Of a DNA stretch of 64,000 bases, positions 1-8,420 are shown in pieces. The stretch lies in contig JBOGHK010000168.1 in assembly GCA_050744325.1 (NCBI GenBank), positions 3,013-67,012 of the forward strand. The letters run 5' to 3'. The first letter of the stretch is position 1; each line of letters opens with the position of its first letter. The notes beneath the pieces are model-generated. The model saw nothing but the letters and a program-made list of their open reading frames with translations. It did no database searches and was not told the origin of the DNA. Source of the stretch: DASXTK01 sp050744325. Its GTDB lineage: Bacteria > Actinomycetota > Acidimicrobiia > Acidimicrobiales > VFJN01. Position numbers and translations under genes: made by a program.

Positions 1-1314
1 GGCTGTGTCGCCGCCGATCTCGACCTCGACGGCCGCACCGACCTCTACGTCACCACGGCCGAGACGGGTGTCCTGCTGTGGAACGAAGGCGACGGCAGCT
101 TCGCGGAGGGCGCCGCCGCAGCGGGGCTCGACGCGCCGGGCTGGTATGCCGGGGCAGCCGTGGGCGACGTCGACCGTGACGGTTGGCCCGACCTGTTCCT
201 CGCGGGGTACGCCAACGTAGGCAGCCGGATCAGTGGCGCCACGCTCGGCTTCCCCAACACCCACACCGGTGTGCGCGACCTGCTCTACCTGAGCGACGGA
301 GCGGCATCCGGGTCGGGGCGGCCGACGTTCCGCGAGGTGGGACGCGACGCCGGGCTGGAGGTCGTCAACTTCGAGTACGGCCTCGGCGCCATGTTCTCCG
401 ACCTCGACCGCGACGACGACCTCGACCTGTACGTCGCCAACGACACCAAGCCCAACCGCCTGTACCTCAACGTGCCATGGCCAGGCGGCGCGGCCGCCGA
501 CCCAGCCGGGATCGGATTCCGCTTCGAGGAGGCCGCCGCCCGCGCCGGGGTAGCGGACCCGAACGCCGGCATGGGCGTCGCCGCGGCCGACTACGACACC
601 GACGGGCGGACCGACCTGTTCGTGAGCAACGCCCGCGGCCAGGTGCACGGCTTGTACCACGGCCAGGTCGCCGAGGGGCCGGAGGGAACGGACATCGACC
701 CGTCGTTCGCCGATGTGCGCCGTGACGTGGGACCCGACCTCGGGTCGGCGACCGGGTGGGGCGCATCCTGGGCGGACCTCGACCTCGACACCGACGTCGA
801 CCTGGTGGTCGCCAACGGCGACATCCCGGTCGAGGACCTCGCCGCCGACGCCGAATCGGTCCAGGCGCTCGTGAACCGCAGCGCCGACGGGCAGCCCGGA
901 CGGTTCGAGGACCACACCGCCCAGCTGGGCCTGGCCGACGTAGGCCCGCTGCTGGCCCGGGGCAGCGCGGCGGCCGACTACGACAACGACGGCGACCTCG
1001 ACGTCGCCGTGGCCACCATCGGCGGGCCGCTGGCGTTGCTCGAGAACCGGGGCCGGACGGGGCGCTGGCTGGAGGTCGACCTGGCGACGTTCGCCCCGGG
1101 GGCGACGGTCACCGCCGTCCTCCCCGACGGCCGCTCGCTGGTGCGCGAGCTGTGCTCCGGCGCCAGCTACCTCTCGTCCGAGGACCCGCGGGCGCACTTC
1201 GGGCTCGGGACGGCCGACACCGTCGAGCGCCTCGTGATCCGCTGGCCGGGCGGCGAGGAGACCGTGCTCCGCGACCTCCGCGCCAACCAGCTCGTGGAGG
1301 TGGACGCTCCGTGA
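1..1314 (+). CDS. FG-GAP/VCBS-repeat protein with C-terminal ASPIC/UnbV domain (5' partial)
   Basis: The reading frame is open from base 1, so the start and any signal peptide lie outside the window. The visible 437 residues carry repeated Ca-binding-loop motifs typical of FG-GAP/VCBS beta-propeller blades, such as DLDLDGRTDLYV, DVDRDGWPDLFL, DLDRDDDLDLYV and DYDNDGDLDVAV. The last ~75 residues match the ASPIC/UnbV (CRTAC1-type) domain: GASYLSSEDPRAHFGLG followed by VIRWPGGEE. Such proteins are normally secreted and thought to bind ligands or partners; no enzymatic activity is established. The stop overlaps the next gene's GTG by 4 nt, so the two are probably co-translated, which suggests an extracellular partnership with the haloperoxidase-like protein. 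Confidence 0.9.
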   Translation, partial: GCVAADLDLDGRTDLYVTTAETGVLLWNEGDGSFAEGAAAAGLDAPGWYAGAAVGDVDRDGWPDLFLAGYANVGSRISGATLGFPNTHTGVRDLLYLSDGAASGSGRPTFREVGRDAGLEVVNFEYGLGAMFSDLDRDDDLDLYVANDTKPNRLYLNVPWPGGAAADPAGIGFRFEEAAARAGVADPNAGMGVAAADYDTDGRTDLFVSNARGQVHGLYHGQVAEGPEGTDIDPSFADVRRDVGPDLGSATGWGASWADLDLDTDVDLVVANGDIPVEDLAADAESVQALVNRSADGQPGRFEDHTAQLGLADVGPLLARGSAAADYDNDGDLDVAVATIGGPLALLENRGRTGRWLEVDLATFAPGATVTAVLPDGRSLVRELCSGASYLSSEDPRAHFGLGTADTVERLVIRWPGGEETVLRDLRANQLVEVDAP

Positions 1315-3221
1315 CCCGCCACGGCACGGTCCTTGTGGGGTGGGCGTTGGTCGTGGCGCTGCTGGCACTGCCGGCGTCCACGGAGTCGCCAGCGCGGCCC
1401 GGGGCCGGCGACGGGGACGGCGACCACCTCATCGGCGGCTGCACCCCCGAACGCGAGGACGGGTGGTCGGTCGCACGAGTGTGGGACGAGGCGCTGCTGG
1501 ACGCGATCCGTCGCGACGTGCCGGCACCGACCGTCCATGGTCGGAACCTGTTCCACGTCTCCGCGGCCATGTGGGACGCCTGGGCCGCCTACGACCCCGA
1601 GGCCGACGGCTACTTCGTGGACCAGAAGCACACCACCGGCGGCGCCGACGACGTCGAAGCCGCTCGGGAGGCGGCGATCAGCTACGCCGCCTACCGGATC
1701 CTGCTCCACCGCTACTCGCTCGCGTCGGGCATGGAAGCCACCTTCGAGCACCTCGCGGCCACGATGGAGGCGCTCTGCTACCGGATCGACTACGTCGACA
1801 CCACCGGCTCCTCCCCCGCCGCGCTCGGCAACCGGATCGCGGCGACGGTCATCGACCAGGGCCGCGACGACGGGTCGCTGGAGGCGCAACGCTACGTCGA
1901 TACCGACTACCGGCCGACCAATCCCCCGCTGGTCGTGACCGAGCGGGGCGCGACCATGACCGACCCCAACCGGTGGCAACCGCTCGCGCTGGCCCAGCTC
2001 GTCGCGCAGAACGGGCTGCCGCTGCCGGGCAACGTGCAGGGCTTCGTCGGCCCGCACTGGGGCCACGTGCGGTCGTTCGCCCTCCCCGGATCGGACGACG
2101 GCCTGCCCGCCGACCCCGGCCCGCCGCCGCTGCTCGACGACGAGGCCGACAGCGACGTGTTCCAGCAGGCGGCGGTCGAGGTGATCCGGGCCAGCAGCCA
2201 GCTCGACCCCGCCGACGGCGAGATCGTCGACATCTCTCCCACGGCGTGGGGCGACAGCCCCCTGGGCACCAACGACGGGGACGGCCACGACCACAATCCC
2301 GACACCGGCGAGCCCTACGCGCCGAACCCGGTGCTGCGCGGCGACTTCGCCCGGGCACTCGCCGAGTTCTGGGCCGACGGCCCCCAGTCCGAGACCCCGC
2401 CCGGGCACTGGAACACGATCGCGAACACCGTCTCGGACGCTCCGGACGTCGAGCACCGCATCGGCGGCGAGGGGCCGACCGTCGACCGCCTCGAATGGGA
2501 CGTCAAGCTCTACCTGGCCCTCAACGGCGCGGTCCACGACGCGGCGGTCGCGGCCTGGGGTGTGAAGGGGTTCTACGACTCGGCGCGCCCGATCTCGATG
2601 ATCCGCTACCTGGGCGGTCGGGGACAGTCGAGCGATCCGGCCGGCCCCTCCTACGATCCCGACGGCCTGCCCCTGGTCCCCGGGCTGGTCGAGGTCGTGA
2701 CGCCCGAGTCGAGCGCGCCCGGGCAGCGCCACGAAAGCCTCGCCGACCACCAGGGTGAGGTGGCGGTGCGCTCATGGCGCGGCAACCCGGAGGACCGGTC
2801 GACGACCAGCGGAGTCGGCTGGGTCCTGGCCACCCGCTGGGTGCCGTACCAGCGGGAGACGTTCGTGACCCCGGCCTTCGCCGGTTACGTGTCGGGACAC
2901 AGCACGTTCAGCCGGGCCGCCGCCGAGGTGCTGACCTCGATCACCGGCGACGCCTACTTCCCGGGTGGTCTCTCCGAGTGGACCGTCGAGGCCGACGCCC
3001 TCACCTTCGAGCGCGGCCCGAGCCGCCCGGTCACGTTCCAGTGGGCGACGTACTACGACGCGGCCGACCACGCGGGGATCTCGCGGGTCTTCGGCGGGAT
3101 CCACATCACCGCCGACGACTACGCCGGCCGCACGATGGGCTCGGCGTGCGGCGAGGACGCATGGCACCTCGCGCTGGAGTACTACGCCGGCACCGCCACC
3201 CCGAACCAGGGCGCGTCCTAG
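1311..3221 (+). CDS. Vanadium-dependent haloperoxidase-like / PAP2-superfamily secreted protein
   Basis: 636 residues from the GTG that overlaps the upstream stop. The N-terminus (TRHGTVLVGWALVVALLALP) looks like a signal peptide, so the protein is probably exported. The C-terminal half shows the vanadate/phosphate-pocket order of vanadium haloperoxidases and PAP2 phosphatases: an Arg in SARPISMIRYLGG (~res 425-437), SGHSTFSRAAAEVL (~res 530) and RVFGGIHITADDYAGR (~res 595-610), giving the Arg, Ser-Gly-His and His/Arg positions. Family members either oxidise halides with H2O2 or hydrolyse phosphoesters; sequence alone does not decide which. The genomic pairing with an ASPIC/UnbV protein and its length favour the haloperoxidase-like branch. 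A nested inverted repeat follows the stop. Confidence 0.85.
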   Translation: MTRHGTVLVGWALVVALLALPASTESPARPGAGDGDGDHLIGGCTPEREDGWSVARVWDEALLDAIRRDVPAPTVHGRNLFHVSAAMWDAWAAYDPEADGYFVDQKHTTGGADDVEAAREAAISYAAYRILLHRYSLASGMEATFEHLAATMEALCYRIDYVDTTGSSPAALGNRIAATVIDQGRDDGSLEAQRYVDTDYRPTNPPLVVTERGATMTDPNRWQPLALAQLVAQNGLPLPGNVQGFVGPHWGHVRSFALPGSDDGLPADPGPPPLLDDEADSDVFQQAAVEVIRASSQLDPADGEIVDISPTAWGDSPLGTNDGDGHDHNPDTGEPYAPNPVLRGDFARALAEFWADGPQSETPPGHWNTIANTVSDAPDVEHRIGGEGPTVDRLEWDVKLYLALNGAVHDAAVAAWGVKGFYDSARPISMIRYLGGRGQSSDPAGPSYDPDGLPLVPGLVEVVTPESSAPGQRHESLADHQGEVAVRSWRGNPEDRSTTSGVGWVLATRWVPYQRETFVTPAFAGYVSGHSTFSRAAAEVLTSITGDAYFPGGLSEWTVEADALTFERGPSRPVTFQWATYYDAADHAGISRVFGGIHITADDYAGRTMGSACGEDAWHLALEYYAGTATPNQGAS

Positions 3222-3224
3222 TCG

Positions 3225-3270
3225 AGCCCTGCACGGTGTGGACACAACACCGGCCTGCCTTCGCAGGGCT
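3225..3270 (+). terminator. Nested inverted repeat after the haloperoxidase-like gene
   Basis: AGCCCTGC at 3225-3232 is matched by GCAGGGCT at 3263-3270, with a second small stem GGTGT/ACACC inside the loop. It begins 3 nt after the stop codon. There is no T-tract, so it would be a hairpin-only terminator, if it is a terminator at all. Confidence 0.4.
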
Positions 3271-3353
3271 GGGAGTCGTCGTGGCGAGCGTGCTTAACCG
3301 TGGCGCAAAGCTGGGGGAACCGAGCCGAAACGCCCCGCTGCGACGGTGGACCG

Positions 3354-4583
3354 ATGGGCCGTCCTGCCGCGCCGTGCGAGGGGATCCCACCCCTTGCGGG
3401 TTGGCGGGTCGGCCTCACGGCTCACCGCCGCGGCGACGAGCAGGCCGAGCTGCTCCGCCGCCGCGGCGCCAGCGTCGTGGTCGGACCCGTGGTGCGGACC
3501 CTGCCGTTCGGCGACGATCGGCCCCTGCGCGAGGCGACCGACGCCCTGTTCGACCGACCACCCGACGTGGTGGTGGCCACGACCGGGATCGGCATCCGCA
3601 GCTGGTTCGGCGCCGCCGAGAGCTGGGGCCTCGACGGTCGGCTCGCCGCGGTGCTCGACCCGGCGCACCGGGTCGCCCGGGGGCCGAAGGCGCGGGCCGC
3701 GCTGGCGGCGGTGGGGCTTCCGAGCCACACCGACGAACCGAGCGAACGGCTCGACCGGCTGGTCGACGGGCTGGTCGCTGCGGGAGTCGACGGGCGACGG
3801 ATCGCCCTGCAGCTCTACGGCGAGGCGGTCCCGTGGGCGATCGACCGGCTCCGCCACGCCGGGGCCGAGGTCGTCGCCGTGCCGATCTACCGCTGGACCG
3901 CTGCCGAGGACCTGGCCCCAGCCGAGCGCCTGCTGCGGGACCTGCTGGGTGATCAGCTCGACGCCGTGACCTTCACCAGCTCGGCTGCGGTACGCAGCTT
4001 CGCCGCGCTGGCCGACGGACTCGGCGTGGGCGCCGAGCTGCGGACGGCACTCTCGGCGCAGGTGATCGCCGGCTGCGTCGGGCCGATCACCGACGAAGCC
4101 GCCGCGTCCGTCGGGTTCGAACGGCGCTGTGCCCCGGTGCGTGGGCGCCTAGGCCTCCTGGTGCGCACCCTGTGCACCGAGCTCCATGCGCGCCACCGGC
4201 ATCTCCGGGCGGGCGACCGCGAGGTGGTGCTGCACGGCGCCTCGGTCTGGGCCGGTAGCCGCGGCGTCCAGCTGAGCGACCTGGAGCGCTCGCTGTTCGC
4301 CGTGCTCGCCGACCGACCGTCCGCCGTGGTGTCCCGCACCACGGTGCGGCAGCGGGTCTGGGGCCCAAGGTCCGGCGAGTCGGCGATCGACTCGGGGATC
4401 TCGCGGTTGCGCAAGGTCCTGCGGCCGCTCGGCCTACCGGTCGAGACCGTGCACCGCCGGGGCTGGGCCCTCCGGGCGCGAGAGGTCCCCTGCACTGCCA
4501 CAGCAAGGGTCGATGCGCTGGCGACTCGGGGCGGCTCTCCGACCGGGAGGACTGGTACCGTGCGGCATGCGCCGGGCGGGTGA
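3354..4583 (+). CDS. Uroporphyrinogen-III synthase-like protein fused to a winged-helix DNA-binding domain
   Basis: 409 residues from the ATG at 3354 (a GTG at 3300 in the same frame is possible but adds unconserved sequence). Residues ~15-260 form a HemD-type two-lobe domain: GWRVGLTAHRRGDEQAELL, the DVVVATTGIGIRSW region, VTFTSSAAVRSF and GPITDEAAAS. Residues ~275-380 form an OmpR/PhoB-like winged helix, including TVRQRVWGP, SAIDSGISRLRKVL and the wing VETVHRRGWALRA. HemD-wHTH fusions are known in actinobacteria near nitrite reductase genes. Family HemD makes the siroheme precursor uro'gen III; with the DNA-binding domain a regulatory role is equally likely. The last ~50 codons overlap the convergent reductase gene. 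Confidence 0.9.
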   Translation: MGRPAAPCEGIPPLAGWRVGLTAHRRGDEQAELLRRRGASVVVGPVVRTLPFGDDRPLREATDALFDRPPDVVVATTGIGIRSWFGAAESWGLDGRLAAVLDPAHRVARGPKARAALAAVGLPSHTDEPSERLDRLVDGLVAAGVDGRRIALQLYGEAVPWAIDRLRHAGAEVVAVPIYRWTAAEDLAPAERLLRDLLGDQLDAVTFTSSAAVRSFAALADGLGVGAELRTALSAQVIAGCVGPITDEAAASVGFERRCAPVRGRLGLLVRTLCTELHARHRHLRAGDREVVLHGASVWAGSRGVQLSDLERSLFAVLADRPSAVVSRTTVRQRVWGPRSGESAIDSGISRLRKVLRPLGLPVETVHRRGWALRAREVPCTATARVDALATRGGSPTGRTGTVRHAPGG

Positions 4584-6248
4584 CCGGGCCACGCCGACAG
4601 CGGCGGCCCCGGTCTCGGCGGCAGGCTCGCCAGGTGCAGGGTCCTCGCCGGGCTCGAATCCCTTGGCGATCGTGGCCACGTGGGCGGCGAACACGTCGAG
4701 ACCAACCCGGTCGAGGGTCTCGACCAGCCGTTCGGCAGGGCGCCGTAGCGCCTCCCAGGTGCCGACGATCCCGGACACGGCGGCCTCGGCGTCGCCTTCG
4801 TCCACCCGCCCGACAGGCATGGCGAGCCGGCCAGCCGCGAGATCTGCCCCGACGTGCAGCGTGTACCCCAGCCGGGTGCGACCACCTACCCGGACCTTGC
4901 CGCCCGACAGGCCGACGTCCGCGACCTGGTGTTGGGCGCAGCTGTTGGGGCACCCGCTCACGTGGACTCGCAGCGAGCTGTTGCGGGCGAGCGACGAGCT
5001 GGTCGCCACCTGCGCTCCGGCAGCCGGTGCGGTGGTGATGGCGAGCGAGCACACCGCCGACCCCGTGCAGGCCCGTACGTCGATCGAGGACTCCGCGCCC
5101 TCCAGCCCGAGCACCCGCGTCGCGAGCTCCGCGCGGACCTGACCCACCGCGGTGACCGGGACGTCACGGAACTGCACGTTCTGGTGGCGCGTGAGCCAGA
5201 GATGCCCACCGCTGGTGGTCGCGAGGCCGGCCAGCAGGCGCAGGTCGTCGCCGTTCAGGTCGCCCAGGGTCACGGCCACGGTGACCATGGCCAGCCCCGG
5301 GGTTCGCTGGGGCCGGACACCCGGGCCCCAACCGCCTGGCGGGCGGCGTGCCATGATCGCACCGAGGTCACACGATCCGAGCAGCGACACCGGCTCGGGC
5401 TCGTAGGTCGACGTCGCTCGCAGCCGCTCGAACCGCTCGCGCCACGCCGCTCGGAACCCGTCCTCGCCGACGTCGTGGATCACGAACTTCATACGCCCCT
5501 TCTTGGGGCTGTCCAGGTCACCGAGGTCGACGAAGGTCTCGGTCAACGCCAGCGCTGCGGCGAGGACGTCGCGGCGGCCGACGAAGTCGGCCAGCGGGAC
5601 GGCGAGGAACGGCATCACGCCGAGGCTGCCCCCCGCCCACACCCGGTAGCCGGGCTCACCATCCACCACGACGGACTCGAAGCCGCCGTCGTTGAGGCGC
5701 GCGTGATCCGCACAGGACGGGCAACCGCCGAAGGCCAGGTTGACCCGGCTCGGCAACACCGCGTCCAGGGCGGCGGCGCGGGCCACCACCGCGGCGGCGA
5801 TCGCTCGCGCGTCGGGCCCGCAGTCGAACGGCTCGTCGAGACCGACTCCCGCGTCGGGGCAGGCCATGACGTTGCGATGGGTGTGACCACACGCCGACCG
5901 GCTGGTCAGCGACGCCGCCTCGACGGCGGCGAGCACAGCCGGCACGGAACGGGCGGCGACGTGGTGCAGCTCGAGGTTCTGGCGGGTGGTGACATGGATC
6001 CAGCCGTGGCCGTGGAGATCAGCGAGGTCGGCGATCCTCCGGGCCTGCGCCGACGTCAGCCGTCCACCGGGCACCCGGACACGGACCATGAACACCCCGG
6101 GCTGGGCCTGGGCGCACACACCGTGGGTCTTCAGGGCGTAGCGGTCCTCGGGCGTCAGCCACCCGTCGCCCTCGGCGGCGAGGCGCTCGAGATCGACGGG
6201 GAGCCCGGCGCGCTTGGCACCGGGGATGTCGGGCGCGGGTCCGGCCAT
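4434..6248 (-). CDS. nirA: Siroheme/4Fe-4S nitrite (or sulfite) reductase, ferredoxin type
   Basis: 604 residues with the duplicated architecture of assimilatory nitrite/sulfite reductases. The two ferredoxin-like half-domains carry IHVTTRQNLELHHV and LWLTRHQNVQFRDV. The metal-binding motif CTGSAVC followed ~40 residues later by CPNSC is the Cys pattern for the coupled siroheme and [4Fe-4S] centre. It would reduce nitrite to ammonium (or sulfite to sulfide) in the cytoplasm using ferredoxin. Nitrite is favoured because NarK and a nitrate reductase lie 19 kb away and the adjacent convergent gene is a HemD-wHTH protein. The C-terminal ~50 residues after AKGFEPGEDP are Ala/Arg/Pro-rich, unlike the family, and are read antisense to the HemD gene. 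Confidence 0.88.
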   Translation of the reverse strand: MAGPAPDIPGAKRAGLPVDLERLAAEGDGWLTPEDRYALKTHGVCAQAQPGVFMVRVRVPGGRLTSAQARRIADLADLHGHGWIHVTTRQNLELHHVAARSVPAVLAAVEAASLTSRSACGHTHRNVMACPDAGVGLDEPFDCGPDARAIAAAVVARAAALDAVLPSRVNLAFGGCPSCADHARLNDGGFESVVVDGEPGYRVWAGGSLGVMPFLAVPLADFVGRRDVLAAALALTETFVDLGDLDSPKKGRMKFVIHDVGEDGFRAAWRERFERLRATSTYEPEPVSLLGSCDLGAIMARRPPGGWGPGVRPQRTPGLAMVTVAVTLGDLNGDDLRLLAGLATTSGGHLWLTRHQNVQFRDVPVTAVGQVRAELATRVLGLEGAESSIDVRACTGSAVCSLAITTAPAAGAQVATSSSLARNSSLRVHVSGCPNSCAQHQVADVGLSGGKVRVGGRTRLGYTLHVGADLAAGRLAMPVGRVDEGDAEAAVSGIVGTWEALRRPAERLVETLDRVGLDVFAAHVATIAKGFEPGEDPAPGEPAAETGAAAVGVARSPARRMPHGTSPPGRRAAPSRQRIDPCCGSAGDLSRPEGPAPAVHGLDR

Positions 6249-6313
6249 GCCGTCATCCGAGCGGACGGGATTTTCCCACCCGTGTCCCGCTGATGAATCG
6301 TGGACGACACGTG

Positions 6314-6343
6314 TCTGGCACGGCCGGTCCCGCCCGTGCCAGA
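6314..6343. promoter_or_regulatory. Perfect 10-bp inverted repeat in the divergent nirA promoter region
   Basis: TCTGGCACGG (6314-6323) and CCGTGCCAGA (6334-6343) are exact reverse complements around a 10-nt spacer. The element lies 66-95 nt upstream of the reductase start and ~120 nt upstream of the divergent 6464 gene, the only long symmetric element in this 215-nt gap. It could be an operator or an RNA hairpin in one of the leaders; the binding factor is unknown. Confidence 0.45.
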
Positions 6344-6463
6344 TCCCGGGCCCTCGAAGAGCGCGGGGACACCTACGATCGGTTCCTCACCGAGGTCGCC
6401 GTTTCGTCCCGCTGACCGGTCCCGCTGGCCGGCGCGACCCGGTGGAGGAACAGGGGGTCCCGC

Positions 6464-7399
6464 ATGCGGCCACCCGGACCAGCAGGGCGACGTCCCCGAG
6501 GTCCGCCGACAGGCTGGTGGCACGCGCGCCGCCGGCGAACCAGCCTCCACGTCGGGCGGATCGGGCTCGGCACCGCGGTGCTCGCGGCCGCGACCTGGAT
6601 GGCCCCGGGTCGCGCCACGGCCGCACCACTGCCCTGTCCCCAGCCATTGCGCGACCGCTACGAGGCGGGCGAGACGGTCAGGATCGTCGGCTATACCAGC
6701 GTCTGCCTGTCGTCGGAGACCGAGTCGGCGGCGCGGGAGGGACCCGATCTGTGGGGATGGCTCCATGCCGATCCCTGCGTCGAGCCGACCGACTCTCGGG
6801 GCATGCTGTGCCCCGGCTTCCCGGCCGGCAACCCGGCTACCGGCCGCCCACTGGGCCGGTTCGTGCTGGAGCAGACCGCCCACGAGGGCCGCGGGCTCCG
6901 GATGAGCCTGACCTTCACACTGCCAGACGACCTCCGGGCAGGCGTCTACCTCCTCGACGTCTGCCGCTACCCGTGCTCGACGCCGTTGGCTTACACCTGG
7001 CCGTCGCGCCTCTACGTGGGCGCCGATCCCCCCGACGACTGGCGCCCCATCCGTCACTGGCCTCTGGACGACCCGGCGATCGACGAGCTCGCCGCCGACG
7101 CGCTGCTGCTCGGCCGCGCCGGCCGGGTGGTGACCGCCGCCGAAGCCCGGACCGCAGCACCGGCGGACCAGCGACACCGACCTACGGACGGCGACGACGG
7201 CAGCGACCGGAACGGCCGCAGCGACCGGATCGAGACCGCCGCATCGGCCTCCGACACCCGGCCCGACGGCCGCGGCGGCGCCGATGGTGGCGACCTCCCG
7301 ACGTCGTTCTGGCTGGTCGCAGGCGGGCTTGCGCTCCTCGCTGCCTGGGCGGCCTCGGGGCGTGGCCCGACCCGCAAACGGGTCCGCCCTCGGCGTTGA
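6464..7399 (+). CDS. Unknown secreted protein with a C-terminal membrane anchor
   Basis: 311 residues; the ATG is preceded by a purine-rich GGAGGAA stretch. An Arg-rich N-terminus followed by a hydrophobic run ending near GRATAAP looks like a (possibly twin-arginine-like) signal peptide. The mature part has an even number of Cys residues spread over ~150 residues, suggesting disulfides outside the cell, and beta-rich text such as ETVRIVGYTSVC and AGVYLLDVCRYPC. A low-complexity Asp/Arg/Gly linker (res ~225-275) leads to one hydrophobic helix (SFWLVAGGLALLAAWAA) and a basic tail. I recognise no enzyme family. It stands alone, divergent from nirA and convergent with the xyloside permeases. Confidence 0.8.
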   Translation: MRPPGPAGRRPRGPPTGWWHARRRRTSLHVGRIGLGTAVLAAATWMAPGRATAAPLPCPQPLRDRYEAGETVRIVGYTSVCLSSETESAAREGPDLWGWLHADPCVEPTDSRGMLCPGFPAGNPATGRPLGRFVLEQTAHEGRGLRMSLTFTLPDDLRAGVYLLDVCRYPCSTPLAYTWPSRLYVGADPPDDWRPIRHWPLDDPAIDELAADALLLGRAGRVVTAAEARTAAPADQRHRPTDGDDGSDRNGRSDRIETAASASDTRPDGRGGADGGDLPTSFWLVAGGLALLAAWAASGRGPTRKRVRPRR

Positions 7400-7478
7400 G
7401 GTCGTCGGCCCTCGCCGTCGCCCGACGCCAGCCCGCGACAGCCCCGGCAACGCCATCACCCGGCGAGCGCTCGGGGCG

Positions 7479-8420
7479 TCACCCCTTCAGCGCACCCGAC
7501 GCCAGCCCGCTGACGATCTGCCGCTCGGCCACGACGTAGAACACGAGCGCCGGCATCATCGACAACGTCGTGAAGGCCAGGATGCGGGCGGTGTCGGAGG
7601 AGTACTGGGTGGAGAAGTTCGTCACCCCGAGCGGCAGGGTCCACTGCTGTGGATCGCCGAGCACGACCAGCGGTAGCAGGAAGGCGTTCCAGCTGGCCAC
7701 GAGGGCGACCACCGACACCGTGGCGAGGACCGGGCGCGACATCGGCAGCGCCACCTTGTAGAAGAACCGGAACGGCCCGCATCCGTCGATCGCTGCGGCC
7801 TCTTCCAGCTCGGCGGGTATGGCGCGGAAGAACGGGCGGAGCACGATGATCGACGTCGGCATGGCGAAGGCGGCCTGCGGGAGGGCGACGCCGAGCGGGT
7901 TGTTGATCAGGTCGAGGGTCCGCAGGGTGATGAAAAGGGGCAGGATCGCGACGGTCAGCGGGAACAGCAGACCGAGGGTGAACAACGCGTACACCGCCTC
8001 ACGGCCGACGAAGCTGAACCGCGCCAGCACGAACGCCGCCAACGACGCGCACGGCACGACCACCGCCATCGTGAAGGCCGCGACGATCACGCTGTTGCGG
8101 AGCTGCCGCCAGAACGTGTCCGATCCGAGGATCTCGGAGTAGTTGTCGAACACCCACGGCCGCGGTATGTCGATCGGACGGTCCGCGAGCTGTCCCGTGG
8201 TACGGAACCCGCCCAGGACCGCGTAGAGCACCGGCACGATGACCACCAACACCACGCCGATCGCCACCACGTAGGTGGCTACCCCCGCCAGCGGGCCGGG
8301 GATCGAGCGGCGCCGGACGCCGCGGGCCCCGCGGCCGCGGTCTCGGCCGGGAGCGTCGGCGCCGGGTGTGCCGCCGGTGGCGGTACCGGTGTCGAGAGAC
8401 GTCGACGCCATCCTGCTCAC
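7479..8420 (-). CDS. Carbohydrate ABC transporter permease, MalG type
   Basis: 313 residues, about six membrane helices after a Gly/Arg-rich cytoplasmic N-terminus. The ATPase-coupling EAA loop reads EEAAAIDGCGPFRFFYKVAL, as in the MalG/LacG family (CUT1). It overlaps the upstream permease by 4 nt and is the last gene of a binding protein-permease-permease operon. With the divergent xylosidase, xylose isomerase and xylulokinase genes, the substrate is probably a xyloside or xylo-oligosaccharide. No ATP-binding subunit is encoded nearby. Confidence 0.93.
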   Translation of the reverse strand: MSRMASTSLDTGTATGGTPGADAPGRDRGRGARGVRRRSIPGPLAGVATYVVAIGVVLVVIVPVLYAVLGGFRTTGQLADRPIDIPRPWVFDNYSEILGSDTFWRQLRNSVIVAAFTMAVVVPCASLAAFVLARFSFVGREAVYALFTLGLLFPLTVAILPLFITLRTLDLINNPLGVALPQAAFAMPTSIIVLRPFFRAIPAELEEAAAIDGCGPFRFFYKVALPMSRPVLATVSVVALVASWNAFLLPLVVLGDPQQWTLPLGVTNFSTQYSSDTARILAFTTLSMMPALVFYVVAERQIVSGLASGALKG

